Source: Pleodorina starrii (Eukaryota; Chlorophyta; Chlorophyceae; Chlamydomonadales; Volvocaceae). From it: DNA of 64,000 nt. The stretch spans positions 2,340,001 through 2,404,000 of the forward strand of contig BRXU01000003.1 in assembly GCA_030267565.1 (NCBI GenBank), written 5' to 3'. The notes beneath the pieces are model-generated. The model searched no databases and had not been told where the DNA came from. It saw only the letters and a program-made list of their open reading frames with translations. Within the stretch, counting starts at the first letter, position 1; every line of letters starts with the position of its first letter. This document shows positions 46,010 through 57,629 of the stretch, piece by piece. The position numbers were made by a program, and so were the translations under genes.

Positions 46010-46228
46010 GGCCGTCGTACGGAAACCGCATCTGAGGGCTGATGAGCAAAAGCTTCCCACGGAGCAAGCTTAGGAAAACAACACTTTTTACCTCCTCAAT
46101 AAGTTCTTGGGCCTCCTGCTTACGCCAAGTTTTGCGGAAGGCCGCTTCCATCTTACAAGTTCGGCATTATGCTTTCGCATACAGGCACAGAAATCCTTGA
46201 GCGTACATGTGAATGATAGAGGCGAAAA
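46010..46228 (+). promoter_or_regulatory. Conserved 5' flank/promoter of copy 6
   Basis: The same subtype as copy 5, but with a shortened central part (AACACTTTTTACCTCCTCAATAAG). The leader reads ATAGAGGCGAAAA before ATG. Confidence 0.45.
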
Positions 46229-48234
46229 ATGTCCCACGCGGTCACTCTGCGTATACCAGACGGCTCGAGCGTTTGGCTGCCGGGCATCGTGGCGTGCATT
46301 GCGCACCATCTGCCAGCTAACGAAGTGACAAGCACATTACGACTGATAGACAAGACGACATCGCAGCAATTCGCAACTCACAAGACCTTGCGGCTCTCGC
46401 TTCCGTCGCCCATCCACGTGTTCCGGGAGCGCTGGGGCCGCCCGGGCGCTTTTCGCGCGTTGTCTCGCAAGCAGCGGCTGCAGCTGCTGTGCCTGACGGC
46501 GGCAAGCGGCAGCGTCGCCAACCTGGAGATTGCCCTGGTCAGTGCGGGTCTTGATCTTCAGTGCGAGCTGCTCGAGGCCGCCGCAGCCGCGGGCCAGCTC
46601 GACATGTGCAAGGTGCTGCGTGCCCGCGGCTGCCTCTGGGGTGCTTCTCTGTCAGCCGCGGCGAAGGCCGGCCACCGGCACGTGTGCGAGTGGATGTTGG
46701 CCAGCGGCTGCCGCCTCGACTCGTACGTCGTTTGCTCAGCTGCCCGGGGCGGGCGGGAGGACCTTATGCAGTGGCTGCTGACGGAGTTGCAGAGCCGTCC
46801 CAACGGCGATGTGTATGATCTCTGCCGGTCATTGTTGGAGGCCGCGGCGAAGTACTTGAGCCTGGCGGCGCTGCAGCGTCTGTGGCAGCAGCTCATGGCA
46901 GGGCGCCACGGCAGCGAACTGCAGCAGCAGCTTGAGCAGCTCGATGAGGAGGATCGGGATGACATCCTGGCGGCCGCGGCCGGCAGCACCACGCCCGATT
47001 GGCAGGCCAAAGTGGAGTGGACGGAGGGGCTGGGCTACCCCCGCACAGCAGGGGCGTGCGAGACCGCTGTTCGGGCTGGAAACGGCGATGCAGCGGAGGC
47101 GCGTCTGCAGTGGCTGCGCGGCCGGGGCTACCCCTTGGAGGCGGAGGTGGCGGACATTGCGGTCAGTGTCGGCAATCTTGCCGCCCTGCGTTTCCTGGTG
47201 GAGCAAGCGGGGGTGCGGCCCACCGGCGTTCAGTTCCCCGTTGCAGCTCGCCAGGGCTACCTGGCCGTACTGCAGTACCTGCACGCCAGCGGTTTGCCCG
47301 TAAACGCCCGTTCTGTTGGGGAAGGGGCGGCCCGGGCGGGTCACCTGCCGCTGGTGGTCTGGGCGGTGGAGGGCCTGGGCGTCGCACCCGCTGTCGGCGC
47401 AGCTAGCTTGCTCGACTGCGCGGCGGAGAGCGGCAGCCTTGAGCTGATGACCTGGCTTCACGTCCGCGGCTGGGCCTTGGGCCCCAGGGCCATCCCCAAG
47501 GGCGCCGAGAGCGGCTGCGAAGAGGCGCTGGAGTGGCTGGTGGAGCAGGGCTGCCCCTTCCCGGTGAGTGTCGCCGTCCTCGTTTGTCACCACCACATGT
47601 ACGATGCGCTCCGTGTGGCCCACCAGTTGTGGCCCACCGGTGGTTCATTTTGCATGTGCTGTGCCCAGCCAGGTCACTCGGCAGGTCCATTAGACGCGTG
47701 TGCCGGGCCACCGTGTGTCGTACGTCCATCGAGCTGCTCGAGAGGTGTTAGTCATGGCGTCGATGCCGTATTCAGATGCGCATGTGCGCCTTCCGGGACA
47801 AGAGTCACTGTCTGCCAAGCTGCCAAAGCAGCGGCGCAAGATAACTCCGCTGCCAGGGAGCTAGGCTGTGAGGCTGCATGCCCCTGACTGCCCAACCGCC
47901 CGTCCCTGCATTGATGTGTGTATGTACGGCAATCGTGTATGTTCCTTGGCGGCCTCAGCTCGATGGCGGCGCCTACCTTGGAGCCGCCTTCAACGGTGAT
48001 CTGGCGATGCTCCGCTGCCTGCACCGGCTGGGCTGCCCCTGGGGCCGCCCGGGGGAGCTGCTGGCGGACTGTGTCCGCATCGAGGCCTCCGTCGCCGTGC
48101 TGCAGTGCCTGCTGGACTTGGGCTGCCCCGAAATGGACTGGGATGCTGCGGTCAAGTGGGTGGAGGGCGAGGCGCTGCTGGCATGGCTGGGCGAGCAGCG
48201 GCGGCGGCGGTCTCCTGGGGCCCAAGGGGTCTAG
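46229..48234 (+). CDS. F-box-like/ankyrin repeat protein, copy 6
   Basis: Exon 1 is 46229-47563, the intron 47564-47958 and exon 2 47959-48234; 536 residues. The donor is the consensus GTGAGT, where the other copies have GTGGGT, which supports the intron position for the family. The N terminus is MSHAVTLRIPDG. The F-box-like part and repeats follow as in the other copies, with several substitutions in the third quarter (GVQFPVAARQGYL, VNARSVGEGAARAG). Exon 2 is 13 codons shorter than copies 3, 4 and 5 because of an in-frame deletion before LLAWLGEQ. A 1-bp insertion in the intron (ACAAGAGTC) shifts only the read-through frame. Confidence 0.82.
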
Positions 48235-48905
48235 GTCGCGGCAGCAACGAACAGCGGCGGCAGACTTGCCTTGGAGCGCGGGGCGGATGTGGGTTGGATG
48301 CGGCTTACCGTGTTGTCCGGTGCCGGAGGTCGGTAGGGCTGCCACACAGCCACCCTGTCATGATGATCGGCGTGTGTTGGGGGAAGGGGGAGGGGGTTGT
48401 AATGTTCGGTGTGTGTGTGGTTCCGGAGCGAGAGCCGTCCGTATTCTGATGGCGGGGCGGGGGCAGACGTTGGGTGCCGCCAGGGGGCGACTCATCCCAT
48501 CTGGGTACGACTTGTTCGGTCGGGGGCATGCATGGGTTTGGGGTTTGAGGTTGCGCATGCCGGCCGCACGCGTGCTGCGTTCGTGGACGTGGTTCACGTT
48601 GCACTTGGCAGCTCCGACGAGAGCAGGACTCGACAAGTTCTGTGCTGCATTAGGGACAGCATTGCAGGGCCCTCGTCTAGGGAGGCAGCCAAGTGCTGCA
48701 AGGCATGCCAGCGGCCGTCAGCGGGGCTGCAATACCATGCTTACCGTTGAGAGGTTCGTGCGTTGGGGGTTACTGGGGTTGTTAGGGCCGCCATACATGG
48801 AACCAACTGGCCTAACGCCGATGGGGCTCTTGGGGCTCTTGAATGGATGGATGGATGGATGGATGGTATAAATTAATGAATTGGGTGGGCGGAGTGGCGG
48901 ACGGC

Positions 48906-48910
48906 TGTAA
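48906..48910 (+). terminator. Candidate poly(A) signal TGTAA for copy 6
   Basis: TGTAA lies 672 bp past the stop in GGCTGTAAAGCA. The same position after copy 7 (54112-54116) also reads TGTAA, while copies 2 and 5 have TGCAA there. Confidence 0.3.
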
Positions 48911-49654
48911 AGCATGGGTGTGATTGTCAATAGCACATACACGAATCAGAAGCGCATACGACGCGTACGGCACGCACAGCATCAAGGCCGGGCCCCGTCA
49001 TATCGATGAAAGGATGCGTGAGCCTAGCCCAGCCAACCCCGGCTGGGTGCGTGAGAGAACCCCGGCTGACCGCCCGGGCGTCCCTCGCAGTTCCCGGGCA
49101 TGCTGTCGGTTTACCGCGGCCGCACGACAGCTGCATCTGTGCGGCTGATTCCGGCAGCGCGGCTCCCACGGGCGCTTCGTGCTCGCTCATAATGTCTGCG
49201 ACCCCGAGGGTGGTGGCATTGTAAACCATGTGTGGGCCGCCGGCTGCTGGCCTGCTGGTTGATGTCACCACCGCGGGCCACAAGGGGCTGCAGGCGCACC
49301 GCCGCCGTCCGCGGCGAGAACGAGCTGATCGATAGCCCGTTTCAACCGGGAACCTTTCAGCGAATCTTGAGACCCTGGGCCCCCGGCTCGTATGGGTAGT
49401 TGTCTGGGTATTGGGTCACGCACCCCATTCTCATTACCCCATTACCGTATGCAACATTCACATGCAGGGAGCACGACCCCAAAAGATCACCGGAGCAAAG
49501 TGCTAAGGCTGTCGTTGGGCTCTGCGGTCCGCGCCCTTCACCCGGTGCGGTACTGCAGCGCCTGCGTGGCGGTCCGAGGCCCGCAGGCTCGGCAGTTGGT
49601 GCGACTAGAACTGCGTACTTCTTCATAAGTGCGGCCCCCCGCAACCCCGCAGTG

Positions 49655-50130
49655 CAGGGCGGGGAATGGATGTCTCCTCCCGTAGAGGGGCGGGTCTGGC
49701 GGTGGTGACGTGCGCATGGCGTGGGTGTGGGGAGGGGGTTTCCCTAATCCGCAGCCACATACGGCAGTGGATGAGCGCGTTGAATTATCCCTGCAACACA
49801 CGTGTGTCTGGGCCACGTCCAGCCGGAAGTGGAAACTGGCCAGCTGCCCCTCACCCACTCGGCAGCACCTGAAGGAGGCTGATTCCATGGCCATCGCCAT
49901 CGCCTGGTGCCAGTTTCCCTCCCGAAGACGCCGGCATGCGCCTCTTCACCCGCTGCTGGCTGCTGCCGCCGCTGCCGCTGTTGCTGCTGCTGCTGATGAT
50001 GTCACTCTCGCTGCTGCTGCTGCTGATGTTGCTGCGCAGCGAGCTGAGCAAGGCGTTGAACCGGCGGCACCGCAAGAAGGACGCGAAGGGTGAGGAGGCT
50101 GCAGGCGGCAAGGGCGGCAAGAAGAAGTGA
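49655..50130 (+). pseudogene. 5'-truncated mS33 gene fragment 2 (intron 2 and last exon)
   Basis: Homology with mS33 again starts just inside intron 2. The last exon copy at 50040-50130 is 91 bp with its stop codon and differs from the original at a few positions. Because its 5' break matches that of fragment 1, both come from one capture event followed by duplication of the larger block. No protein is expected. Confidence 0.8.
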
Positions 50131-50758
50131 CGATGAGGCCCCGGCGGCCGGTGGCAGGGCATGGATGGGGGCCGGCAGCGGAGGCAGGGAGAGGGAGGGA
50201 GGGAGCTTCTTCCGGACCAGGGGGCTGGTACCCCTGGTAAACGAGTGAGTGGGTCATGTGGCCAATATATCGCCAAACGGCGTGTCGTGTCGTGTCGCGT
50301 GTGTCATGTGTGTGACGGGGTGACGTGCCGCGGCGTAAAGGTCGCACACGCGTCCTCCCGAACCGATCCCTGAGCCTGAGGGGCAGGGAGCTGGAGGGGC
50401 ACACGCGAGGGAGGCGCGCCCGCCGAATAGCTCCCCCGCAAGCAACGCGTGCGCGCGTGTGCGGTGCGGTGCAAAGGAAGGAGTGAGGGCCGCGCGGGGG
50501 GCTCAGGTCTCGCAGTTCCGATTCGCCGCGCCCCGTTGGTGTTGCCCTGCCGTGCCTGCAACGATGAGCTCTCGACTGAACGCTGTCGAAGCAGCCATGC
50601 TCAACACAGTACAGTATTGGGTTATTGGGTCCCTGAGTGGGCTCCTGATCCCCTCCCGGGAGGTTCGTTCGGACCACCCCGCAGTCGAGACTCGGCAGTG
50701 GTGCCGGCGAATTTGGGACACCAGCGGGATTCCCAAGCACCGGCAGTGCGGGTGCCAT

Positions 50759-50778
50759 GGTTTTTAGGGGTTTTAGGG
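50759..50778 (+). repeat. Short telomere-like repeat
   Basis: Two TTTTAGGG-like units are embedded where the other A spacer and the original locus read GACGCTGACCGTTTAGAGG. The motif therefore replaced local sequence in this copy only. Confidence 0.5.
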
Positions 50779-51149
50779 TACGTGTGGTTTGTGTGTGTGC
50801 GTTGGGGTGTGTGCTGAGGTTAGTTGTTACAGTGGGCTCCAGACTGAATAAGTGGAGAGCCGGTCAACGGGCCAGCTGGCTTGGGGTTGGACGGCGCACC
50901 ACGTGGAGCAAGGTGGTCGGCCTTGCAGCTGTGGCAGCGACAGTCCGCAACTCTTAAGCGGCAGCCGGGTTCCCCTGCGAGTGCTGATTGGGTCCCTGGA
51001 CAGCGCCTGGACCGGGGCTGATAACCTATCTAGGTCCACACCGCAGCCATCGACGGAAGCCTGTGAGGAGTCTCGGAGCGCGGGCAGGGTATCCAGGCGT
51101 GTGGCACTCATGTCCCAGGGAAGCGCGAAGGGAAGAGGTGGTCAAGCCG

Positions 51150-51376
51150 TACGGAATCCGGATTTAAGGGTCAAACTTGCCATGGTGCAAGCTTGGGAGA
51201 ACAACACTTTTTATATCGATTACCAGCTTACCCCTTTAAATAAGTTCTTAGGCCTTCTGCTCACGCGAAGCCTTGCGTAAAGCCGGCGCGCTTCCATCTG
51301 ACAAGTTTGGCATTACGCTTGCGCATAAACGCGCAGGAATTCTTGAGCGTGCGTGTGAAGGATACAGGCGCAAAAA
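51150..51376 (+). promoter_or_regulatory. Conserved 5' flank/promoter of copy 7
   Basis: Nearly identical to the copy 3 promoter subtype (CCGTACGGAATCCGGATTTA, GGTGCAAGCTTGGGAGAAC, TTTTTATATCGATTACC). The leader ends CAGGCGCAAAAA before ATG. Confidence 0.45.
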
Positions 51377-53449
51377 ATGTCCCAGTCGGTCACTCTGCGT
51401 ACACCAGACGGCTCGAGGATCTGGCTGCCGGGCATCGTGGCGTGCATTGCGCACCATCTGCCAGCTAACGAAGTGGCAAGCACATTACGACTAATAGACA
51501 AGACGACATCTCAGCAGTTCGCACACCACAAGACCTTGCGGCTCTCGCTTCCGTCACCCATCCACGTGTTCCGGGAGCGCTGGGGCAGCCCGGGCGCTTT
51601 TCGCGCGTTTTCTCGCGAGCAGCGGCTGCAGCTGCTGTGCCTGACGGCGGCAAGCGGCAGCGTCGCCAACCTGGAGGTTGCCCTGGTCAGTGCGGGTCTT
51701 GATCTTCGGTGCGAGCTGCTCAAGGCCGCCGCAGCCGCGGGCCAGCTCGACATGTGCAAGGTGCTGCGTGCCCGCGGCTGCCTCATGGGTGGATCTCTGT
51801 CAGCCGCGGCGAAGGCCGGCCACCGGCACGTGTGCGAGTGGCTGTTGGCCAGCGGCTACCGCCTCGACATGTTCATCGTTCGCGCGGCTGCCCAGAGCGG
51901 GCAGGAGGACCTTATGCAGTGGCTGCTGACGGAGTTGCAGAGCCGTCCCAACGACGGCGCGTATCTTGCTTCTGGTCTCTGTCGGTCATTGTTGTTGGCC
52001 GCGGCGGAGTACTTGAGCCTGGCGGCGCTGCAGCGGCTGCGGCAGCAGCTCATGGCAGGGCGCCACGGCAGCGAACTGCAGCAGCAGCTTAGGCAGCTCG
52101 ATGAGGCGTATCGGGGTTCCATCCTGGCGGCCGCGGCCGGCAGCACCACGGCCGATTGGCAGGCCAAAGTGGAGTGGCTGGAGGGGCTGGGCTACCCCCG
52201 CACAGCAAGGGCGTGCGAGTCCGCTGTTCAGGCTGGTGACGGCGATGCAGTGGTGGCGCGTCTGCAGTGGCTGCGCGGCCGGGGCTACCCCCTGGAGGCG
52301 GAGGTGGCGGACATTGCTGGCCATCTCGGCAATCTTGCCACCCTGCGTTTCCTGGTGGAGCAAGCGGGGGTGCGGCCCATCGGCCATCAGTTCCCCGTGA
52401 CGGATGCAGCCGCCCAGGGCTACCTGGCCGTACTGCAGTACCTGCACGCCAGCGGCTTTCCCTTCAACACCCGTTATGTTGCGGAAGATGCGGCCCGGGC
52501 GGGCCACCTGCCGCTGGTGACCTGGGTGGTGGAGGGCCTGGGCGTCACACCCGCTGACGACGCAGCTAGCTTGCTCGACTGCGCGGCGGCGAGCGGCAAC
52601 CTTGAGCTGATGACCTGGCTTCACGTCCGCGGCTGGGCATTGGGCGCCTGGGCCATCCCCAACGGCGCCGAGAGCGGCTGCGAAGAGGCGCTGGAGTGGC
52701 TGGTGGAGCGGGGCTGTCCCTTCCCGGTGGGTGTCACCGTCCTCGTTTGTCACCACCACATGTACGATGCGCTCCGTGTGGCCCACCAGTTGTGGCCCAC
52801 CGGTGGTTCATTTTGCATGCGCTGTGCCCAGCCAGGTCATTCGGCAGGTCCATTAGACGCGTGTGCCGGGCCACCGAGTGTTGTACGTCCGTCGAGCTGC
52901 TCGAGAGGTGTTAGCCATGGCGTCGATGCCGTATTCAGATTCACACGTGCGCCTTCCGGGACAAGAGTCACTGTCTGCCAAGCTGCCAAAGCGCGACACC
53001 GGGAAACTCCGCTGCCGGGGAGCTAGGCTGTGAGGCTGCATGGGGGTTGCACCGTCCCTGACTGCCCAACCGCCCGTCCCTGCATTGATGTGTGTATGTA
53101 CGGCAAACGTGTATATTCCTTGGCTCCTCAGCTCGATGGCGGCGCCTACCTCAGAGCCGCCCGGAACGGCGATCTGGCGATGCTCCGCTGCCTGCACCGG
53201 CTGGGCTGCCCCTGGGGCCGCCCGGGGAGGCTGCTGGCGGGCTGCATCCGCATCAGCAGCGGGGCCTCCGTCGCCGTGCTGCAGTGCTTGCTGGACTTGG
53301 GCTGCCCTGAAATGGACTGGGATGCTGCGGTCAAGTTGGTGGAGGGCTGGGTGGTGTACAATGAGCCCTGGGAGCGCCGCACGGCGCTGCTGGCATGGCT
53401 GGGCGAGCAGCAGCGGCGGAGGCGGTCGTCGGGGCCCAAGGGGGCCTAG
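51377..53449 (+). CDS. F-box-like/ankyrin repeat protein, copy 7
   Basis: Exon 1 is 51377-52726, the intron 52727-53131 and exon 2 53132-53449; 555 residues. It has an F-box-like N terminus and ankyrin-type repeats as in its sisters. Notable changes are RGCLMGGSLSAAAKAG, IVRAAAQSGQEDL, a longer loop (SRPNDGAYLASGLCRS), ADIAGHLGNLATL and LPLVTWVVEGLGV. Exon 2 has six extra residues near EGWVVYNEPWERR, and its tail reads SSGPKGA because of local sequence change. Both splice borders are conserved. It lies in the block that mirrors copy 3. Confidence 0.82.
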
Positions 53450-55456
53450 CTCGCGGCAGCAACGAACAGCGGCGGCAGACTTGCCATGTAACGCGGGGCG
53501 TATGTGGGTTGGGTGCGGCTTACCGTGTTGTCCGGTGCCGGGGGTCGGTAGGGCTGCCTCACACCCACCCTGTCATGATGATCGGTGTGTGTATGTTGCG
53601 GGAGGGGGGAGGGGTGTGTGGTTCCGAAGCGAGAGCCGAACGTAGTGTGATGGCGGGGCGGGAGCCGATGTTGGGTGCCGCCGGGGGGCGACTCATCCCA
53701 TCTTGGTCCGACTTGTTCGGTCGGGGGCATGCATGGGCTTGGGGTTTGAGGTTGTGCATGCCGGCCGCACGCGTGCTGCACTGGTGGACGTGCTGCACTC
53801 TGTGCTTGGCAGCTCCGATAAGAGCAGGACTCGACAAGTTGTGTACTGCATTCGAGACAGCGCTGCAGGGCCCTCGTCTAGGGAAGCAGCCGAGTGCTGC
53901 AAGGCATGGCAACTGCCGTCGGCGGGGCTGCAATACCGTTGAGAGGTTCGTGCGTGCGTGTGCTTTGGGGGGTACTGGGGTTGTTAGGGCCGCCATACAT
54001 GGAACCAACTGGCCTAACGCCGATGGGGCTCTTGGGGCTCTTGAATGGATGGATGGATGGATGGATGGATGGTATAAATTAATGAATTGGGTGGGCGGAG
54101 TGGCGGACGGCTGTAAAGCATTGGTGTGATTGTCAATAGCACATACACGAATCAGAAGCGCATACGACGCGTACGGCACGCACAGCATCAAGGGCGGGCC
54201 CCGTCATATCGATGAAAGGATGCGCGAGCCTAGCCCAGCCAACCCCGGCTGGGTGCGTGAGAGAACCCCGGCTGACCGCCCGGGCGTCCCTCGCAGTTCC
54301 CGGGCATGCTGTCGGTTTACCGCGGCCCCACGACAGCTGCTGATTCCGGCAGCGCGGCTCCCACGGGCGCTTCGTTCTCGCTCATAATGTCTGCGACCCC
54401 GAGGGTGGTGGCCTCGTATATCATATGTGGGCCGCCGGCTGCTGGCCTGCTGGTTGATGTCACTGCCGCCGTCTGCGGCGAGAACAAGCTGATTAATAAA
54501 CCGTTTCAACCGGGGACCTTTTGGCGAATCGTGAGACCCTGGGCCCCCGGCTCGAATGGGTAGTTGTCTGGGTATTGGGTCACGCACCCCATTCTCATTA
54601 CCCCATTACCGTATGCAACATTCACACGCAGGGAGCACGACCCCAAAGGATCACCGGAGCAAAGTGCCGTGAGACCGTCGTTGGGCTCTGCGGTCCGCGC
54701 CCTTCACCCGGTGCGGTACTGCAGCGCCTGCGTGGCGGTCCGAAGCCCGCAGGCACGGCAGTTGGTGCGACTGCAACTGAATACGGTACTTCTAGGCGAT
54801 CACGAGTGCCGTACAGGCAGCCAGATCGTTCGGCTGTTCAGGAGCACAGATCTGGGAGTGAGGCCTCTCAAGCATTTTATGGAGGGCTTGCTCTTCAACT
54901 TTTCTGAACGCTTTTTGCACACATCTTGAGTGCAAGAGGGTGGACTCCGTTCTGAGCAGCCCCCTTCTTCCCGCCTAACAGACTCACACCCGCATCCGGC
55001 TCACCAACATTCGAGGGCTCGTTAGATCCCGCTCATGCCCGCAGGAAAGGCCGCGGTGCAGCACCAACCACCGCCCATAACGCAACGCCAACCTCCCAAC
55101 ATTTGCGAGAAGTGTACCTTATGCACAGTGCGGGCTCCGTCCGGGGCCGCCACAAGACAGTCCATCAGTCAGTCAGTCGGGGAAGGAGCGCAGTGCTAGC
55201 CCACGGCCGCAAGAAGCCGCGTTCCGTCAAGACCCTTAAAAGCAACAAAAAACGGTCCAGCGACACCCCTCCGGCCCCACGACTCCCACCCCACCCTACC
55301 CGATTCCCGCCCCATCCCCACCCCTCCCACCACCACCACTCCCACCACCACTGTAACACCTGGTTCTCACAACGGGGACACACACGTACTCCCCTGGCTC
55401 TCTGAACCTGTGACCCACCACCGCTGCTGTTGTGGCCACTGCGGTTGCTGCTGCCG

Positions 55457-56712
55457 CTACTGATGATGGCGGCGGCGGCATCGCCGGCGGCGGCGTCCGA
55501 CGCAGGGGCTCGTGACGGCAGCGGCGGCGGTGCCGCCGCCGTACGGCTCCCCTTGACGGCAGCCGCTGGCGGAGCTGGCTCGCCGCGCGGCGGCGGACTG
55601 CTTTGCTGACGTCACCCTGGAGGGGCACCGCGAACCAGAGTACGACAAGGTGCCCGTGACAGTGCTACGGCCCCGTGCGCCGCCGCCAGGCTCCATAGCG
55701 GACGACGGCGGCGGCAGCGGCGGCACGTCCCGCCGGCCGCCGCTGCCGCTGCCGGCGGCGGCGGCAGAATCAGGCCTGGCCGCCGCCGCCGGCGGCGGCT
55801 GAATTGGTGGTGACAGCGCCGCTGGAGGCCCCTGCCGCGTGAAGCTGCCGCCACCGCCGCCGGCGGTGCTGATGCTGGCACTGCAGGCCGAATAGCGGCT
55901 GCAGACGCTGGTGAATTGCTGGCGTGATGGGGCCATTGGTGGGTTACGCCGCTGGGACGAGCAAGCAGCGGGTTCAATGAACCGCTGAACGACCCGCCGC
56001 CGCCGCCGCCGCCAGGCGTGAGATATTCCGCATCGTCGGCGGCTGTGGAGCCGGGGAGGAGGGTGGCGGCGGCGTCCGCCAGCCCCTCGCCGCAGCTGCT
56101 GGCGGAGCTGGTCCGGCCGAGTACGACAGTCCACAGGCCGCCGCCTCCGCCGCCACCGCCACCGTCGCCGCCGCTGGCGGAACTGTCCTGACCTGCTCGG
56201 AGCCGGGATGAAGACGGCCGCGATGACTCTCCCTGTCCCGCCAGGCTCCCCACGAAGAGGCCCTGGCCGTGGCTCTGGCCCTGACTGGCGCTCCAGGAGC
56301 GGGGTGGGGCCGCGGGGCCACTGTTGCTGCCGCCGGTGTTGGTGGCGGCGGCAGCGGCGCCGCTGGATCGCGGTGACGGGCGGGGCCAGGGAGGCCTAGC
56401 GCACTGCGCCGCGGCGGTGCCGGCGCTCGGCCCCGACGGGCGCGTCGGACTGAGGAGGGAGCGGCGGGAGGGCGGCATTGGGCCGCCGCTGCTGAGGCAG
56501 CGGTCGAGGGCCTTATCGAGGCCGCCGCCTGGGACCTGCGGCTGCTGCGGCGACGGTGGCGACATCGGTTGCTGTTGCTGCTGGGAATGTGTCAGCTGAT
56601 GCGGCGGATCGTCGCCGTTGAGGCAGCCGCGGCCTGAAGTGAGGGACTGGGGTTGAGCCGGCGGGCCAACGGGCGCTCCCCGCATTGGATCGTGGCCCAG
56701 CCGGGCTCCCAT
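55457..56712 (-). pseudogene. Ser/Gly/Ala/Pro-rich ORF fragment, second copy (frameshifted)
   Basis: This is the homologue of the 416-codon frame at 30192-31442. The two agree until about 55920, where this copy has ten bases (ATTGCTGGCG) against five (AGAGC) between the same flanks. The frame is therefore split over two registers (56712 down to about 55920, and from there to 55457). It is consistent with loss of coding constraint after duplication. Confidence 0.55.
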
Positions 56713-57210
56713 GCGAGTACTGATTCCGTGATTCGGTGCCCGGACAGCGCCTGGACCGGGGCTGATAACCTATCTAGGTCCACACCGCAGCCATCGACGG
56801 GAGCCTGTGAGGAGTCTCGGAGCGCGGGCAGGCTATCCAGGCGTGTGGCTTTCATGTCCAAGGGAAGCGGGAATTTTTTTCCATCTTACAAGTTCGGCAT
56901 TGTTTAAGCGTAACCACTCGCATCCGTACCGTACTCGCCGCTAACTTTGTGTGGGAAATGCCATTAGTGTCACGACCCGACCTCGCTTGCACCCTATACG
57001 ATATTCTCCTCTACCACAACCGGCCATACACACTGCGCAGCGGCCCTCAACCTCCACAAACATGAAACCCCCTGTCTGCCCCAAACGCTACCTTGAACGC
57101 CTATCAGTACCCCCCTGCACCAGCCGAGCTTATGCACATTCCACGCCTCCGTCTGTTTCTCTATTGGGCTTATGCGCTTGCCCCGCCTGCGACCAGCCTC
57201 CTTCCGCTCC

Positions 57211-57470
57211 TTACCACAGCACATACACGGCTTGCACCTGCGCAGGGCCTTGGGCTGGCGCTTCCTCGCGCTGGCACTGAATCGCCCGGCCCAGCAGGGG
57301 CTCTGGCGCTTGCACCCGCAGCCACTTCAGGGTGTACCGCCGCGTCCTCAGCACCCGTACCGTGCTGCTGATGCGGTGGCCCTGAACGCCGCTCACCTCC
57401 GCGCTATTGAAGGGGACCAGCATGCTGCTCGCCACGCCCAGCTCCCGGCCCGTCAGCTAGGCTGCCTAGG
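57211..57470 (-). pseudogene. Possible captured coding fragment in long insert
   Basis: Minus-strand translation gives a non-repetitive peptide (LTGRELGVASSMLVPFNSAEVSGVQGHR.. then VRVLRTRRYTLKWL) unlike the surrounding satellite. The core of it, about 57303-57720, is absent from the short insert at the equivalent point (about 32330). No family is recognised, and it may be a chance frame. Confidence 0.3.
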
Positions 57471-57629
57471 CCCTGTACGAGGCATAGTCCCTCCACGTCG
57501 GTTGCCAGGCGCAGGCCGGCACCTTTGTGCCACCCGCTTGGGCTGCGGCTGGCATTGGGACAGGCTCAGCGTGAGGCCTAGCACCACAAGAAGCCGCACT
57601 ACTGCCCCGCACTGGTACTGAGCGGCCGC

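Larger units (their letters stand above)
41346..46228 (+). repeat. Array spacer type C', second copy with unique insert
   Basis: The common 3' flank (to ~42.1 kb) is followed by about 2.35 kb of sequence seen nowhere else in the window (42.11-44.46 kb). Then comes the block shared with the first C spacer (LAMPDTADERT peptide at about 44.51 kb, TCCGGACGGTGTG block at about 45.25 kb, ATTAGGGATTAGGGAT run at 45358) and the gene 6 promoter. Confidence 0.7.
48235..51376 (+). repeat. Array spacer type A, second copy
   Basis: The order is the same as at 22578-26176 but without the 690-bp insertion: common 3' flank, truncated mS33 fragment, mS33 downstream flank, gene 7 promoter. TGTAA motifs occur at 48906-48910 and 49220-49224. 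Near 50759 the sequence TTTTTAGGGGTTTTAGGG resembles two telomere units. Confidence 0.75.
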
